From an uncultured Slackia sp. (lineage in GTDB: Bacteria; Actinomycetota; Coriobacteriia; Coriobacteriales; Eggerthellaceae): 6,971 bases of DNA. The position numbers and the translations under genes were made by a program. Positions 1 to 4,670 of the stretch are shown here, piece after piece. The DNA is taken from contig CALBLG010000020.1 in the NCBI GenBank assembly GCA_937895975.1, positions 1 to 6,971 on the forward strand, written 5' to 3'. Positions within the stretch are counted from its first letter, which is position 1. The number at the start of each line of letters is the position of its first letter. A model generated the notes under the pieces. It searched no databases and was not told the origin of the DNA. It saw only the letters and a list, made by a program, of their open reading frames with translations.

Positions 1-12
1 AAAGCCTCCTCG

Positions 13-60
13 CGATTCGCTAAAAACAGCCCACTGGGCTGTTTTTCTTAACGCGAATCG
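13..60. terminator. Bidirectional intrinsic terminator at left edge
   Basis: The core is a perfect 11-bp stem, AAAAACAGCCC (22-32) and GGGCTGTTTTT (36-46), with loop ACT. The A-run and T-run flanks let it terminate in either direction. An outer 8-bp pairing, CGATTCGC (13-20) with GCGAATCG (53-60), extends the structure. A stop codon TAA at 21-23 closes a short open stretch entering from the left edge in frame 3, so this may be the terminator of a plus-strand gene ending there. That gene itself cannot be confirmed from about 20 bases. Confidence 0.8.
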
Positions 61-67
61 ACCTCAT

Positions 68-94
68 CGGTTCAAATCCCCCCAATTTTGTCCA
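68..94 (+). other. tRNA 3'-end-like fragment (possible attachment-site relic)
   Basis: A T-loop-like TTCAAAT (71-77) sits after CGG and before a C-run, and the stretch ends in TCCA at 91-94. That is the order expected for the 3' end of a tRNA gene. The 5' side of the T stem does not pair with the C-run, and no anticodon or D arm precedes it, so it is not a functional tRNA. It could be a relic left by an element that integrated into a tRNA gene, or chance similarity. Confidence 0.25.
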
Positions 95-95
95 A

Positions 96-129
96 GCAAA
101 AATAAAGCAGGCACGATTACCGTGCCTGC
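96..129 (-). terminator. Intrinsic terminator after tRNA-Ser(CGA)
   Basis: On the minus strand a perfect 9-bp GC-rich stem, GCAGGCACG and CGTGCCTGC (107-115 with 121-129), has a 5-nt loop. It is followed by a T-rich tail at 96-106 (TTTATTTTTGC). It lies 12 bases beyond the encoded CCA of the tRNA, as expected for the end of that transcript. Confidence 0.85.
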
Positions 130-140
130 AAAATGTTACC

Positions 141-233
141 TGGCGGAGGAGGGGGGATTCGAACCCCCGTGACCCGGGTTGCGGGCCAAACGGTTTTCGA
201 GACCGCCGCATTCAACCACTCTGCCACCCCTCC
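141..233 (-). tRNA. tRNA-Ser, anticodon CGA (reads UCG)
   Basis: The 93-nt minus-strand gene folds as a class II tRNA. The acceptor stem pairs GGAGGGG (227-233) with CTCCTCC (145-151), with one G-U pair. The anticodon stem carries loop CTCGAAA, with anticodon CGA at 197-199. The long variable arm forms a 6-bp stem, and the T arm is a perfect GGGGG-TTCGAAT-CCCCC. The discriminator is G, and CCA is encoded (141-143). The long variable arm together with the G discriminator supports serine. It decodes the serine codon UCG, which is common in this GC-rich sequence. It lies 60 bases downstream of tRNA-Ser(GGA). I see no convincing private promoter in that gap, so transcription may come partly by read-through of the terminator between the two. 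Confidence 0.96.
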
Positions 234-259
234 GAGGGTGCGGCCATAAAGGCCTTATG

Positions 260-285
260 AAAAAGCGCCGTTGGAAACAGCGCTT
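260..285 (-). terminator. Intrinsic terminator between the two tRNA-Ser genes
   Basis: On the minus strand AAGCGCTG (278-285) pairs with CGGCGCTT (263-270), 8 bp with one G-U pair and a 7-nt loop. A T-run follows at 260-264. It begins 8 bases after the encoded CCA of tRNA-Ser(GGA). If efficient, it would require tRNA-Ser(CGA) to have its own promoter. If leaky, both tRNAs share the promoter at 427-454. Confidence 0.7.
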
Positions 286-293
286 AGGTTGTC

Positions 294-385
294 TGGCGGA
301 GAGATGGGGATTCGAACCCCAGATACGCTTTTGGCGCATACACGATTTCCAATCGTGCTCCTTCGGCCAGCTCGGACATCTCTCC
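294..385 (-). tRNA. tRNA-Ser, anticodon GGA (reads UCC and UCU)
   Basis: The 92-nt minus-strand gene is a class II tRNA. The acceptor stem pairs GGAGAGA (379-385) with TCTCTCC (298-304) perfectly. The anticodon stem-loop is CACGA-TTGGAAA-TCGTG, with anticodon GGA at 348-350. The variable arm forms a 6-bp stem closed by loop CAAAA, and the T arm is TGGGG-TTCGAAT-CCCCA. The discriminator is G, and CCA is encoded at 294-296. The long variable arm and the G discriminator agree with serine identity. A promoter lies about 40 bases upstream (427-454), and a terminator follows directly (260-285). Confidence 0.97.
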
Positions 386-426
386 GTTGCGTCGATTGCC
401 ACACGTATTGCGCGTAGCGAAAAAGC

Positions 427-454
427 AGTATAGCAAAAAAGTCGAAAAGGTAAA
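427..454 (-). promoter_or_regulatory. Promoter for tRNA-Ser(GGA)
   Basis: On the minus strand a -10 box TATACT (427-432) lies 16 bases from a -35-like TTTACC (449-454). The predicted start is near 420, giving a leader of about 35 bases before the mature tRNA 5' end at 385. The spacing and the near-consensus -10 fit a housekeeping sigma factor. The promoter sits between the stop codon of the upstream minus-strand gene and the tRNA. Confidence 0.6.
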
Positions 455-469
455 CCCGATTTTCCGAAT

Positions 470-952
470 TTATTCTTCGGCTTCTTCTTCGTCCTCGATA
501 ATCGCGGGAACTTCCTCGTCGCCGGCCAGGAAATTTGGGGCTTCGGCCAAATACACGACTTCGTCTTCGAACGTCAGCACATCGTCGCCTTCTTCGTACA
601 TCAGGCACACCGCGACGCCCTTGCCGCCGTCGGCCGTGCCGCCCTCGGCGATGATGGCGTCTTTGCGGCCGGCGTCGGTGTCGATGTATCCGTCGTAGCA
701 CAGCACATACGCGCGCGCGCCGGTTGCGGCTTCGACGGTTTTGCGAGCCGAATCGAAGCATTCCTCGGTGGTGCCGGTATGGGTGTCTTCGGTCACGGTC
801 TCGCCAGTCAGCAGAGAGGTGAACGGAACAACTTCCGAACCGGCCTCCATGCGGTCTTGTGCTTCTTCTATAGCCTGCAAAAGCAGAATTTCCAGGGTTT
901 CGTCAATCGGGGGAACGCCCAACGCGTCGCTTTCGACATTGCGGTCGGCCAT
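470..952 (-). CDS. Acidic protein of unknown function, 160 aa
   Basis: I do not recognise a family. The start is ATG at 950-952, with AGGAG five bases upstream. A GTG at 956-958 is in frame but overlaps that ribosome site, so it is unlikely. There is no signal peptide or membrane segment, so the protein should be cytosolic. Residues 17-36 look like an amphipathic helix rich in Leu, Ile and Glu. Residues 80-140 look like a compact alternating-strand domain (AYVLCYDGYI, VAVCLMYE, EVVYLAEAPNFL). The last 16 residues are almost all acidic (DEEVP...EDEEEAEE). The protein is strongly acidic overall. It has two cysteines in likely strand regions (84 and 116) and one at 65, with no CxxC pair. Third-position GC bias and the strong ribosome site argue for a real gene. 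It faces away from the rpsF operon and towards the tRNA genes. No convincing terminator separates it from the tRNA promoter. Confidence 0.85.
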   Translation of the reverse strand: MADRNVESDALGVPPIDETLEILLLQAIEEAQDRMEAGSEVVPFTSLLTGETVTEDTHTGTTEECFDSARKTVEAATGARAYVLCYDGYIDTDAGRKDAIIAEGGTADGGKGVAVCLMYEEGDDVLTFEDEVVYLAEAPNFLAGDEEVPAIIEDEEEAEE

Positions 953-957
953 GCTCA

Positions 958-962
958 CTCCT
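958..962 (-). promoter_or_regulatory. Ribosome binding site fixing the start of the 160-aa protein
   Basis: AGGAG on the minus strand is 5 bases from ATG at 952. It overlaps the alternative GTG at 958 and so rules that start out in practice. Confidence 0.75.
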
Positions 963-1014
963 ATCTATCGCGGCGTGCCGAAAAGCTCCGCCGCTCCTTC
1001 TTGAATATATCGGC

Positions 1015-1046
1015 ATCTTAACAAACACCTATGCCCATGCCGTCAA
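1015..1046 (-). promoter_or_regulatory. Possible promoter of the 160-aa protein gene
   Basis: On the minus strand, TGTTAAGAT ends at 1015 and resembles an extended -10 (TGnTAnnnT). A TTGACG hexamer (1041-1046) lies upstream but 20 bases away, which is longer than the usual 16-18. The extended -10 could compensate. The implied leader is about 55 bases. Confidence 0.35.
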
Positions 1047-1229
1047 ACCGTCGCGTTTCGGTTGAAAACACACGTTGCTGGAATCTTGGGGTCTTATGAA
1101 TGGAAAGGGGTGCGCGTGTGGAGAATGCAAAGCGATGGCACAAAGATAGAAGCAAACGGAAAACGTGCGCGCGGGCAAGGTTTCGGCAAGAAATGCGCGC
1201 TAGAGTGGCGCTCGCGAACGCTGTTCCGC

Positions 1230-1273
1230 GGAATTGTGGGCGGCGCGTGGAATTGGGGCGCAGGCAGGAATTG
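1230..1273 (+). repeat. Three direct GGAATTG repeats upstream of the rpsF promoter
   Basis: GGAATTG occurs at 1230-1236, 1249-1255 and 1267-1273, with start-to-start spacing of 19 and 18 bases. The last copy ends four bases before the -35 box. The first overlaps a 10-bp palindrome, TTCCGCGGAA (1224-1233). The near-regular spacing suggests binding sites for an activator or repressor, but no known regulator motif is recognised. Confidence 0.35.
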
Positions 1274-1277
1274 GTGA

Positions 1278-1306
1278 TTGCCCAGGTGAAATTTGGTTGG
1301 TATCAT
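1278..1306 (+). promoter_or_regulatory. Promoter of the rpsF-ssb-rpsR-rplI operon
   Basis: A -35 box TTGCCC (1278-1283) is 17 bases from a -10 box TATCAT (1301-1306). The -10 is preceded by TGG, giving an extended -10 (TGnTATnAT). The predicted start is near 1313, so the leader is about 65 bases. A 6-bp inverted repeat, TTGGTT (1293-1298) and AACCAA (1307-1312), brackets the -10 box and could be an operator. Confidence 0.65.
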
Positions 1307-1319
1307 AACCAAGTTTCCT

Positions 1320-1351
1320 GTCCCGGGTTACGCCTTCATATGTCCCGGGAC
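1320..1351 (+). promoter_or_regulatory. rpsF leader hairpin, candidate S6:S18 autoregulatory element
   Basis: GTCCCGGG (1320-1327) pairs perfectly with CCCGGGAC (1344-1351) around a 16-nt loop. The sequence ACCG (1350-1353) sits at the 3' edge of the stem. An alternative small hairpin, GGAC (1348-1351) with GTCC (1359-1362), would compete with it and lies just before the ribosome site AGGAGG (1365-1370). In many bacteria the S6:S18 complex represses its own mRNA through an rpsF leader structure that presents a CCG, mimicking the 16S rRNA site. That role is inferred here from position and the CCG only. Confidence 0.45.
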
Positions 1352-1377
1352 CGTTATAGTCCAGAGGAGGTGACACA

Positions 1378-1671
1378 ATGAAGGCTTATGAATTGCTGTT
1401 CTTCGTCGCGCCCACCATCAACGACGAAACCCGTCTCGCCGTCATGAAGCGTATCGAGACCACCATCGCCGAGGGCGAAGGCAAGGTCGACAACGTTGAG
1501 GATTGGGGCAAGCGCAAGCTCGCCTACGAGATCAACGGCCTGACCGAGGGCGATTACACCCTCATCGATTTCCACGCAGACCCCGCCAATATCGCGGAGC
1601 TCGATCGCGTGCTGCGCATCACCGACGCGGTGGTCCGCCACAAGATCGTTGTTCGCACCGACCGCGAGTAA
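1378..1671 (+). CDS. rpsF: Small-subunit ribosomal protein bS6
   Basis: A 97-residue protein of normal length for bS6. It begins MKAYELLFFV, the first strand of the ferredoxin-like fold. It contains the family's EDWGKRKLAYEI segment (41-52) and the later AELDRVLRITDAVVRHKIV helix and strand (73-91). bS6 binds the central domain of 16S rRNA as a pair with bS18, which is encoded two genes downstream. The start is well fixed: an excellent AGAGGAGGTGA ribosome site ends 5-7 bases before ATG. It is the first gene of the operon and follows the leader hairpin. ssb starts 62 bases after its stop codon, with no terminator between, so the two are cotranscribed. Confidence 0.98.
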   Translation: MKAYELLFFVAPTINDETRLAVMKRIETTIAEGEGKVDNVEDWGKRKLAYEINGLTEGDYTLIDFHADPANIAELDRVLRITDAVVRHKIVVRTDRE

Positions 1672-1722
1672 TCGCAGGTCAACTATCGGGCAGGGAGCAA
1701 TTGCTCTCAAACTTCAAGAATT

Positions 1723-1727
1723 GAGGA
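1723..1727 (+). promoter_or_regulatory. Ribosome binding site fixing the ssb start
   Basis: GAGGA is 6 bases before ATG at 1734. It directly abuts another in-frame ATG at 1728, which has no spacing and is therefore unlikely to be used. About 17 bases upstream is a 12-bp perfect palindrome, GAGCAATTGCTC (1695-1706), of unknown meaning. Confidence 0.7.
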
Positions 1728-1733
1728 ATGGTC

Positions 1734-2183
1734 ATGAGCATCAACAAAGTGGTTATCACGGGCAATCTTACGCGCGACCCCGAGCTTCGAGAAACCCCTA
1801 GCGGTTTCCAGGTCCTTTCGTTCGGCGTGGCCGTCAACGACCGCCGCAAGAACAGCACGACCGGCCAGTGGGAAGATTACGCGAACTTCGTAGATTGCAC
1901 GATGTTCGGCAACCGCGCCGCAAGCGTGTCCCGATTCTTGAGCAAGGGAAGCAAGGTCGCTATCGAAGGGAAGTTGCGCTGGTCCCAGTGGCAGGCGCAA
2001 GACGGCTCCAAGCGCAGCAAGCTGGAAGTTGTCGTCGACGAGCTCGAATTCATGACGAGCCGCGATGGCGGTCAACCGGCTCCGCGCATGCAGGCAGCCG
2101 CTCCGCAACAGTCGTATGCTCCGGCACCGGCTGCGGCGCCCGCAATCGATACGTCCGTGTACGACGACGACATTCCGTTCTAA
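1734..2183 (+). CDS. ssb: Single-stranded DNA-binding protein
   Basis: A 149-residue SSB. The N-terminal OB fold covers about residues 1-107: INKVVITGNLTRDPELRETP at the start, DYANFVDCTMFGNRA in the middle, and the strand GSKVAIEGKLRWSQW. A flexible Gln, Pro and Ala-rich linker follows (about 110-140), then the acidic tip YDDDIPF, the usual docking site for partner proteins such as repair and replication enzymes. It coats single-stranded DNA as a tetramer at forks and during repair. I chose ATG 1734 (MSINKV) over ATG 1728 because the ribosome site spacing is right only for 1734. Its position between rpsF and rpsR is a conserved arrangement in many Gram-positive bacteria and ties SSB supply to ribosomal protein expression. 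Confidence 0.97.
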   Translation: MSINKVVITGNLTRDPELRETPSGFQVLSFGVAVNDRRKNSTTGQWEDYANFVDCTMFGNRAASVSRFLSKGSKVAIEGKLRWSQWQAQDGSKRSKLEVVVDELEFMTSRDGGQPAPRMQAAAPQQSYAPAPAAAPAIDTSVYDDDIPF

Positions 2184-2191
2184 GTCGTCCC

Positions 2192-2209
2192 TGTCAATCA
2201 ATATTGACA
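2192..2209. repeat. Inverted repeat between ssb and rpsR
   Basis: TGTCAAT (2192-2198) and ATTGACA (2203-2209) form a perfect 7-bp stem with a 4-nt loop. It lies 12 bases before the rpsR ribosome site. There is no T-run, so it is not a terminator. It may be an mRNA processing or stability element, or a protein-binding palindrome. The right arm contains TTGACA, but no -10 box lies at the proper distance. Confidence 0.5.
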
Positions 2210-2230
2210 CAGTTCTGAAAGAGGAAATCA

Positions 2231-2491
2231 ATGGCTGAATACACCAAGCAGCCGCGCCGCAAGTACTGCCAGTTCTGCAAAGACGATGCGCAGTACGTCG
2301 ACTATAAAGACACGGCTATGCTGCGTAAATACGTTACCGACCGCGGCAAAATCAAGCCCCGTCGCGTGACTGGCGCTTGCGTCCAGCATCAGCGTGACAT
2401 CGCTTGCGCGATTAAGAACGCCCGCGAGATGGCCCTCATGCCCTACACGGTTCCGGCCGTCAGCGGCCGCGGCGACCGCCGCAATCGCTAG
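2231..2491 (+). CDS. rpsR: Small-subunit ribosomal protein bS18, zinc-binding form
   Basis: An 86-residue bS18. The conserved core is CQFC..., [20 protein letters not shown] and the [14 protein letters not shown] segment, with a basic C-terminus ending RGDRRNR. C13, C16, C50 and H53 form a CxxC...CxxH zinc-site pattern, so this is the zinc-containing version of the protein. In some actinobacteria such versions coexist with zinc-free paralogues made under zinc limitation; no second copy is visible in this window. It partners bS6 on 16S rRNA. A GAGGA ribosome site lies 5 bases upstream. The rplI ribosome site overlaps its TAG stop codon, so the two genes are tightly linked in translation. Confidence 0.98.
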   Translation: MAEYTKQPRRKYCQFCKDDAQYVDYKDTAMLRKYVTDRGKIKPRRVTGACVQHQRDIACAIKNAREMALMPYTVPAVSGRGDRRNR

Positions 2492-2500
2492 GAGGCACCA

Positions 2501-3028
2501 ATGAAGGTTATCCTGCTTACCGAGGTCCCGGGCAAGGGCGGCGAAGGCGACGTCGTCGAAGTTGCTCGTGGCTTCTTCAACAACTACCTTGGCCCTCAGA
2601 AGAAGGCCGTGCTGGCTACCGCCGGCAACCTGAAGCAGCTTGAGCAGCGTCGTGGCAACATCGCCAAGCGCGAAGAGAAGCGCATCGCTGACGCTGAGGC
2701 TCTGAAGGCTTCGCTCGAGGGCAAGAAGGTCTTTGTCGACGCCAAGGTCGGCGAAGAGGGCGTGCTGTTCGGCTCCGTCACCGCCGCTATGATCGCTGAC
2801 GCGGTCAAGGCCGAGACGGGCGTCGAAATCGACCGCAAGCGTCTCGATATCCGCAAGGCTATCAAGACCGCTGGCGCTCACACGGTTGCTCTGAACATCT
2901 ACCGTGACATTCATGTCGACCTTCAGCTGACGGTCGGCGCGGAAGTTGCCGAAGAAGAGACCGAAGAGGTCGAGGCCGTCGAGACCGAGGCTGTTGAAGC
3001 CGAGGCCACCGAAGAGGTCGCCGAGTAG
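2501..3028 (+). CDS. rplI: Large-subunit ribosomal protein bL9 with acidic tail
   Basis: A 175-residue bL9; typical family members are about 150. The N-terminal domain shows MKVILLTEVPGKGGEGDVVEV and ...GFFNNYLGP..KAVLAT (1-40). A charged connecting helix follows (about 43-75) and then the C-terminal domain (about 76-147). bL9 binds 23S rRNA near the L1 stalk and helps keep the reading frame. Residues 148-175 are an added tail made only of Glu, Ala, Val and Thr, with 14 Glu and no basic residue. The ribosome site AGGAGG (2490-2495) overlaps the rpsR stop and is 5 bases from ATG. Codon choice leans more to GCT and CGT than in the genes after it, consistent with high expression. It is the last gene before the operon terminator. 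Confidence 0.97.
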   Translation: MKVILLTEVPGKGGEGDVVEVARGFFNNYLGPQKKAVLATAGNLKQLEQRRGNIAKREEKRIADAEALKASLEGKKVFVDAKVGEEGVLFGSVTAAMIADAVKAETGVEIDRKRLDIRKAIKTAGAHTVALNIYRDIHVDLQLTVGAEVAEEETEEVEAVETEAVEAEATEEVAE

Positions 3029-3058
3029 TTTTTGCATTCGCGAAAATCATCGGTTAAT

Positions 3059-3088
3059 AAAAAAGGGAGCGTTCGCGCTCCCTTTTTT
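3059..3088. terminator. Terminator of the ribosomal-protein operon
   Basis: A perfect 13-bp stem, AAAAAAGGGAGCG (3059-3071) and CGCTCCCTTTTTT (3076-3088), is closed by a TTCG tetraloop. A six-T tail ends the plus strand, and the matching A-run would serve the other strand. It starts 30 bases after the rplI stop codon and separates that operon from dnaB. Confidence 0.93.
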
Positions 3089-3191
3089 GATGGCTAGGGG
3101 ATTTTGTTTCTGCGACCCATCAAAGGGATACCTCTGGCGAGCCATACGTGGTTTAGTGGGCGGAAAGGGCGCTGCTTCTCTTAATTCGACC

Positions 3192-3215
3192 GCAATTGTT
3201 TTGCGACCTTATAAT
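3192..3215 (+). promoter_or_regulatory. Promoter of dnaB
   Basis: A consensus -10 box TATAAT lies at 3210-3215. The best -35 candidates are weak (TCGACC or TTCGAC, 18-19 bases upstream). The predicted start near 3222 gives a 23-base leader with AAAGGG (3232-3237) 7 bases before ATG 3245. The strong terminator upstream makes an independent promoter necessary. Confidence 0.6.
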
Positions 3216-3244
3216 AGTGGCGAGATGGATGAAAGGGCGAAACC

Positions 3245-4651
3245 ATGCCAGATAGGAACAATCGTTACCAAGGCGAGCGAAGCGATCAGGCGCCAGTGCT
3301 GCAAAGCACGACGGGCCGTCCGCTTCCGAACAATATCGAAGCCGAGAAGTCGGTTTTGGCGGCATGCATGCTCAACCCCGAGGCCATCGATGAAATTGCG
3401 ACGAAGCTTGTTCCTGAAAACTTCTTTCGTCCTGCGCATCAGCTTATTTTCGCGGGTATGCTCGAACTGAACGTGCGCCATATTCCCATCGACCAAATTT
3501 CGTTGGCCGATCGCCTGTCTGCCGAGGGGCAGTTAGAAGCGGTGGGCGGCCGCCCCTATTTGGTGGAGCTCGCGAACAATACGCTGGCCCTTACCAATTG
3601 GAAGAACCATACCGAAATCGTGAAACGCAACAGCGTGCTGCGCGATTTGGTGTATGCGTCCACGAACATCAACGCGCTTGCCTACGATGCTCCCGACGAC
3701 ACGAACGAGGTCATCGAGGAAGCCGAAAAGATGCTTTTCGAGGTTACCCAGAAGCGCGTTTCGTCGTCGTTCCAGAATATCACCGACCTGCTTACTCAGG
3801 CCTTCGATGAAATCGACGAGCTTGTGAACAACAAAAACCAGATGGCGGGCACGCCGACGGGCTTTACCGACGTCGACAAGCTGTTCTGGGGCCTGCGCGG
3901 CGGCGATTTGCTTATTTTGGCTGCTCGTCCTGGCGTTGGCAAAACCTCGTTTGCCTTGAACGTGGCGACCAATGCCGCGAAGTCGGGTGCGGCGGTCGCG
4001 CTGTTCAGCTTGGAGATGGGCGCTAACCAGCTGGTTCAACGTATCCTGTGCTCGGAGGCACGTGTGAATTTGGGACAGTTGCGCCAGGGCAATTTGCAAG
4101 AAGGCGACTGGAACGCCATCATGAACGCGGCCGCCACGCTTTCGGGTTTGGAGCTCTATATCGACGATACGCCGGGCCTTTCGCTGCTCGAGATGCGCGC
4201 GAAGGCGCGCCGCCAGCTGCGCGATAAGAAAAAAGGCCTGATCATCGTCGACTATCTGCAGCTTATGCAGCCCCCGTCGAACCGCCGCGATGGCAACCGC
4301 GCCGTCGAAGTCGCCGAAATTTCCCGTGGTTTGAAGGTGCTTGCGAAGGAAATGGACATGCCCTTGCTTGCCCTGTCGCAGCTCTCGCGTGCGGTCGAAA
4401 TGCGCGGAAGCAAGCGCCCCATGCTTTCCGACCTGCGCGAATCGGGCTCTATCGAACAGGACGCCGACATTGTTATGTTCATCGACCGTTCGATGGACGA
4501 AATGGAAGCCGAAACCGACGGGCGTCCCGAATGGGGCACGGCAGAACTCATCGTGGCCAAGCACCGCAACGGCGCCACGCGCGATATCACGCTGTCGTTC
4601 AATCCCGAATACACGAAATTCGGCAATTATATCGACGCAAGTCAAATATAG
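3245..4651 (+). CDS. dnaB: Replicative DNA helicase DnaB
   Basis: A 468-residue hexameric helicase that unwinds DNA ahead of the replication fork on the lagging-strand template. The N-terminal collar domain (about 27-130) starts LPNNIEAEKSVLAACML. A linker helix lies around 150-190. The RecA-like motor (about 200-468) has Walker A ARPGVGKTS (227-235; K233, T234), the SLEM motif with the likely catalytic Glu (255-258), Walker B LIIVDYLQL (332-340; D336), SQLSR (378-382), DLRESGSIEQDAD (396-408) and AKHRNG (438-443), which carries the expected arginine finger. Length and motifs are complete, and no intein interrupts the ATPase, although inteins are frequent in this family. It is transcribed from its own promoter. 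The next gene starts 19 bases after its stop, so both may share a transcript. Confidence 0.98.
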   Translation: MPDRNNRYQGERSDQAPVLQSTTGRPLPNNIEAEKSVLAACMLNPEAIDEIATKLVPENFFRPAHQLIFAGMLELNVRHIPIDQISLADRLSAEGQLEAVGGRPYLVELANNTLALTNWKNHTEIVKRNSVLRDLVYASTNINALAYDAPDDTNEVIEEAEKMLFEVTQKRVSSSFQNITDLLTQAFDEIDELVNNKNQMAGTPTGFTDVDKLFWGLRGGDLLILAARPGVGKTSFALNVATNAAKSGAAVALFSLEMGANQLVQRILCSEARVNLGQLRQGNLQEGDWNAIMNAAATLSGLELYIDDTPGLSLLEMRAKARRQLRDKKKGLIIVDYLQLMQPPSNRRDGNRAVEVAEISRGLKVLAKEMDMPLLALSQLSRAVEMRGSKRPMLSDLRESGSIEQDADIVMFIDRSMDEMEAETDGRPEWGTAELIVAKHRNGATRDITLSFNPEYTKFGNYIDASQI

Positions 4652-4657
4652 GTAGGT

Positions 4658-4663
4658 TAAACT
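4658..4663 (+). promoter_or_regulatory. Possible -10 box for a leaderless nuclease transcript
   Basis: TAAACT fits the TANNNT pattern, and its last base lies 8 bases before the A of ATG 4671. A transcript from it would start at or beside the start codon. There is no good ribosome site: only a loose AGGTAGG, some 13 bases away. No convincing -35 box is seen. The alternative is coupled translation from dnaB. Confidence 0.3.
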
Positions 4664-4670
4664 CGCCATT

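Larger units (their letters stand above)
953..1377. other. Divergent intergenic region, non-coding
   Basis: About 425 bases separate the minus-strand unknown gene from rpsF. Short open frames cross it, but none has a ribosome site, a recognisable product or codon bias like the neighbouring genes. It is richer in A and G (roughly 1090-1200) than the flanking genes. It holds a possible minus-strand promoter (1015-1046), three GGAATTG repeats (1230-1273), the rpsF promoter (1278-1306) and the rpsF leader hairpin (1320-1351). Between 1047 and 1220 I see nothing further that I can support. Confidence 0.6.

Noticed and set aside
703..720. 18-base alternating purine-pyrimidine run with CG repeats (possible Z-DNA)
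   Set aside because: It lies within the unknown protein's coding region and is explained by Ala and Arg codons in GC-rich DNA.
1062..1381. Short plus-strand open frames in the intergenic region before rpsF
   Set aside because: No ribosome site, low-complexity basic products, and overlap with the rpsF promoter and leader.
2228..3037. Minus-strand open frame of 269 codons opposite rpsR and rplI
   Set aside because: Both plus-strand genes are certain ribosomal proteins with good ribosome sites. The antisense frame is a by-product of their codon use.
3245..4651. Possible intein in dnaB
   Set aside because: The helicase motifs are continuous and the length is normal for an intein-free DnaB.
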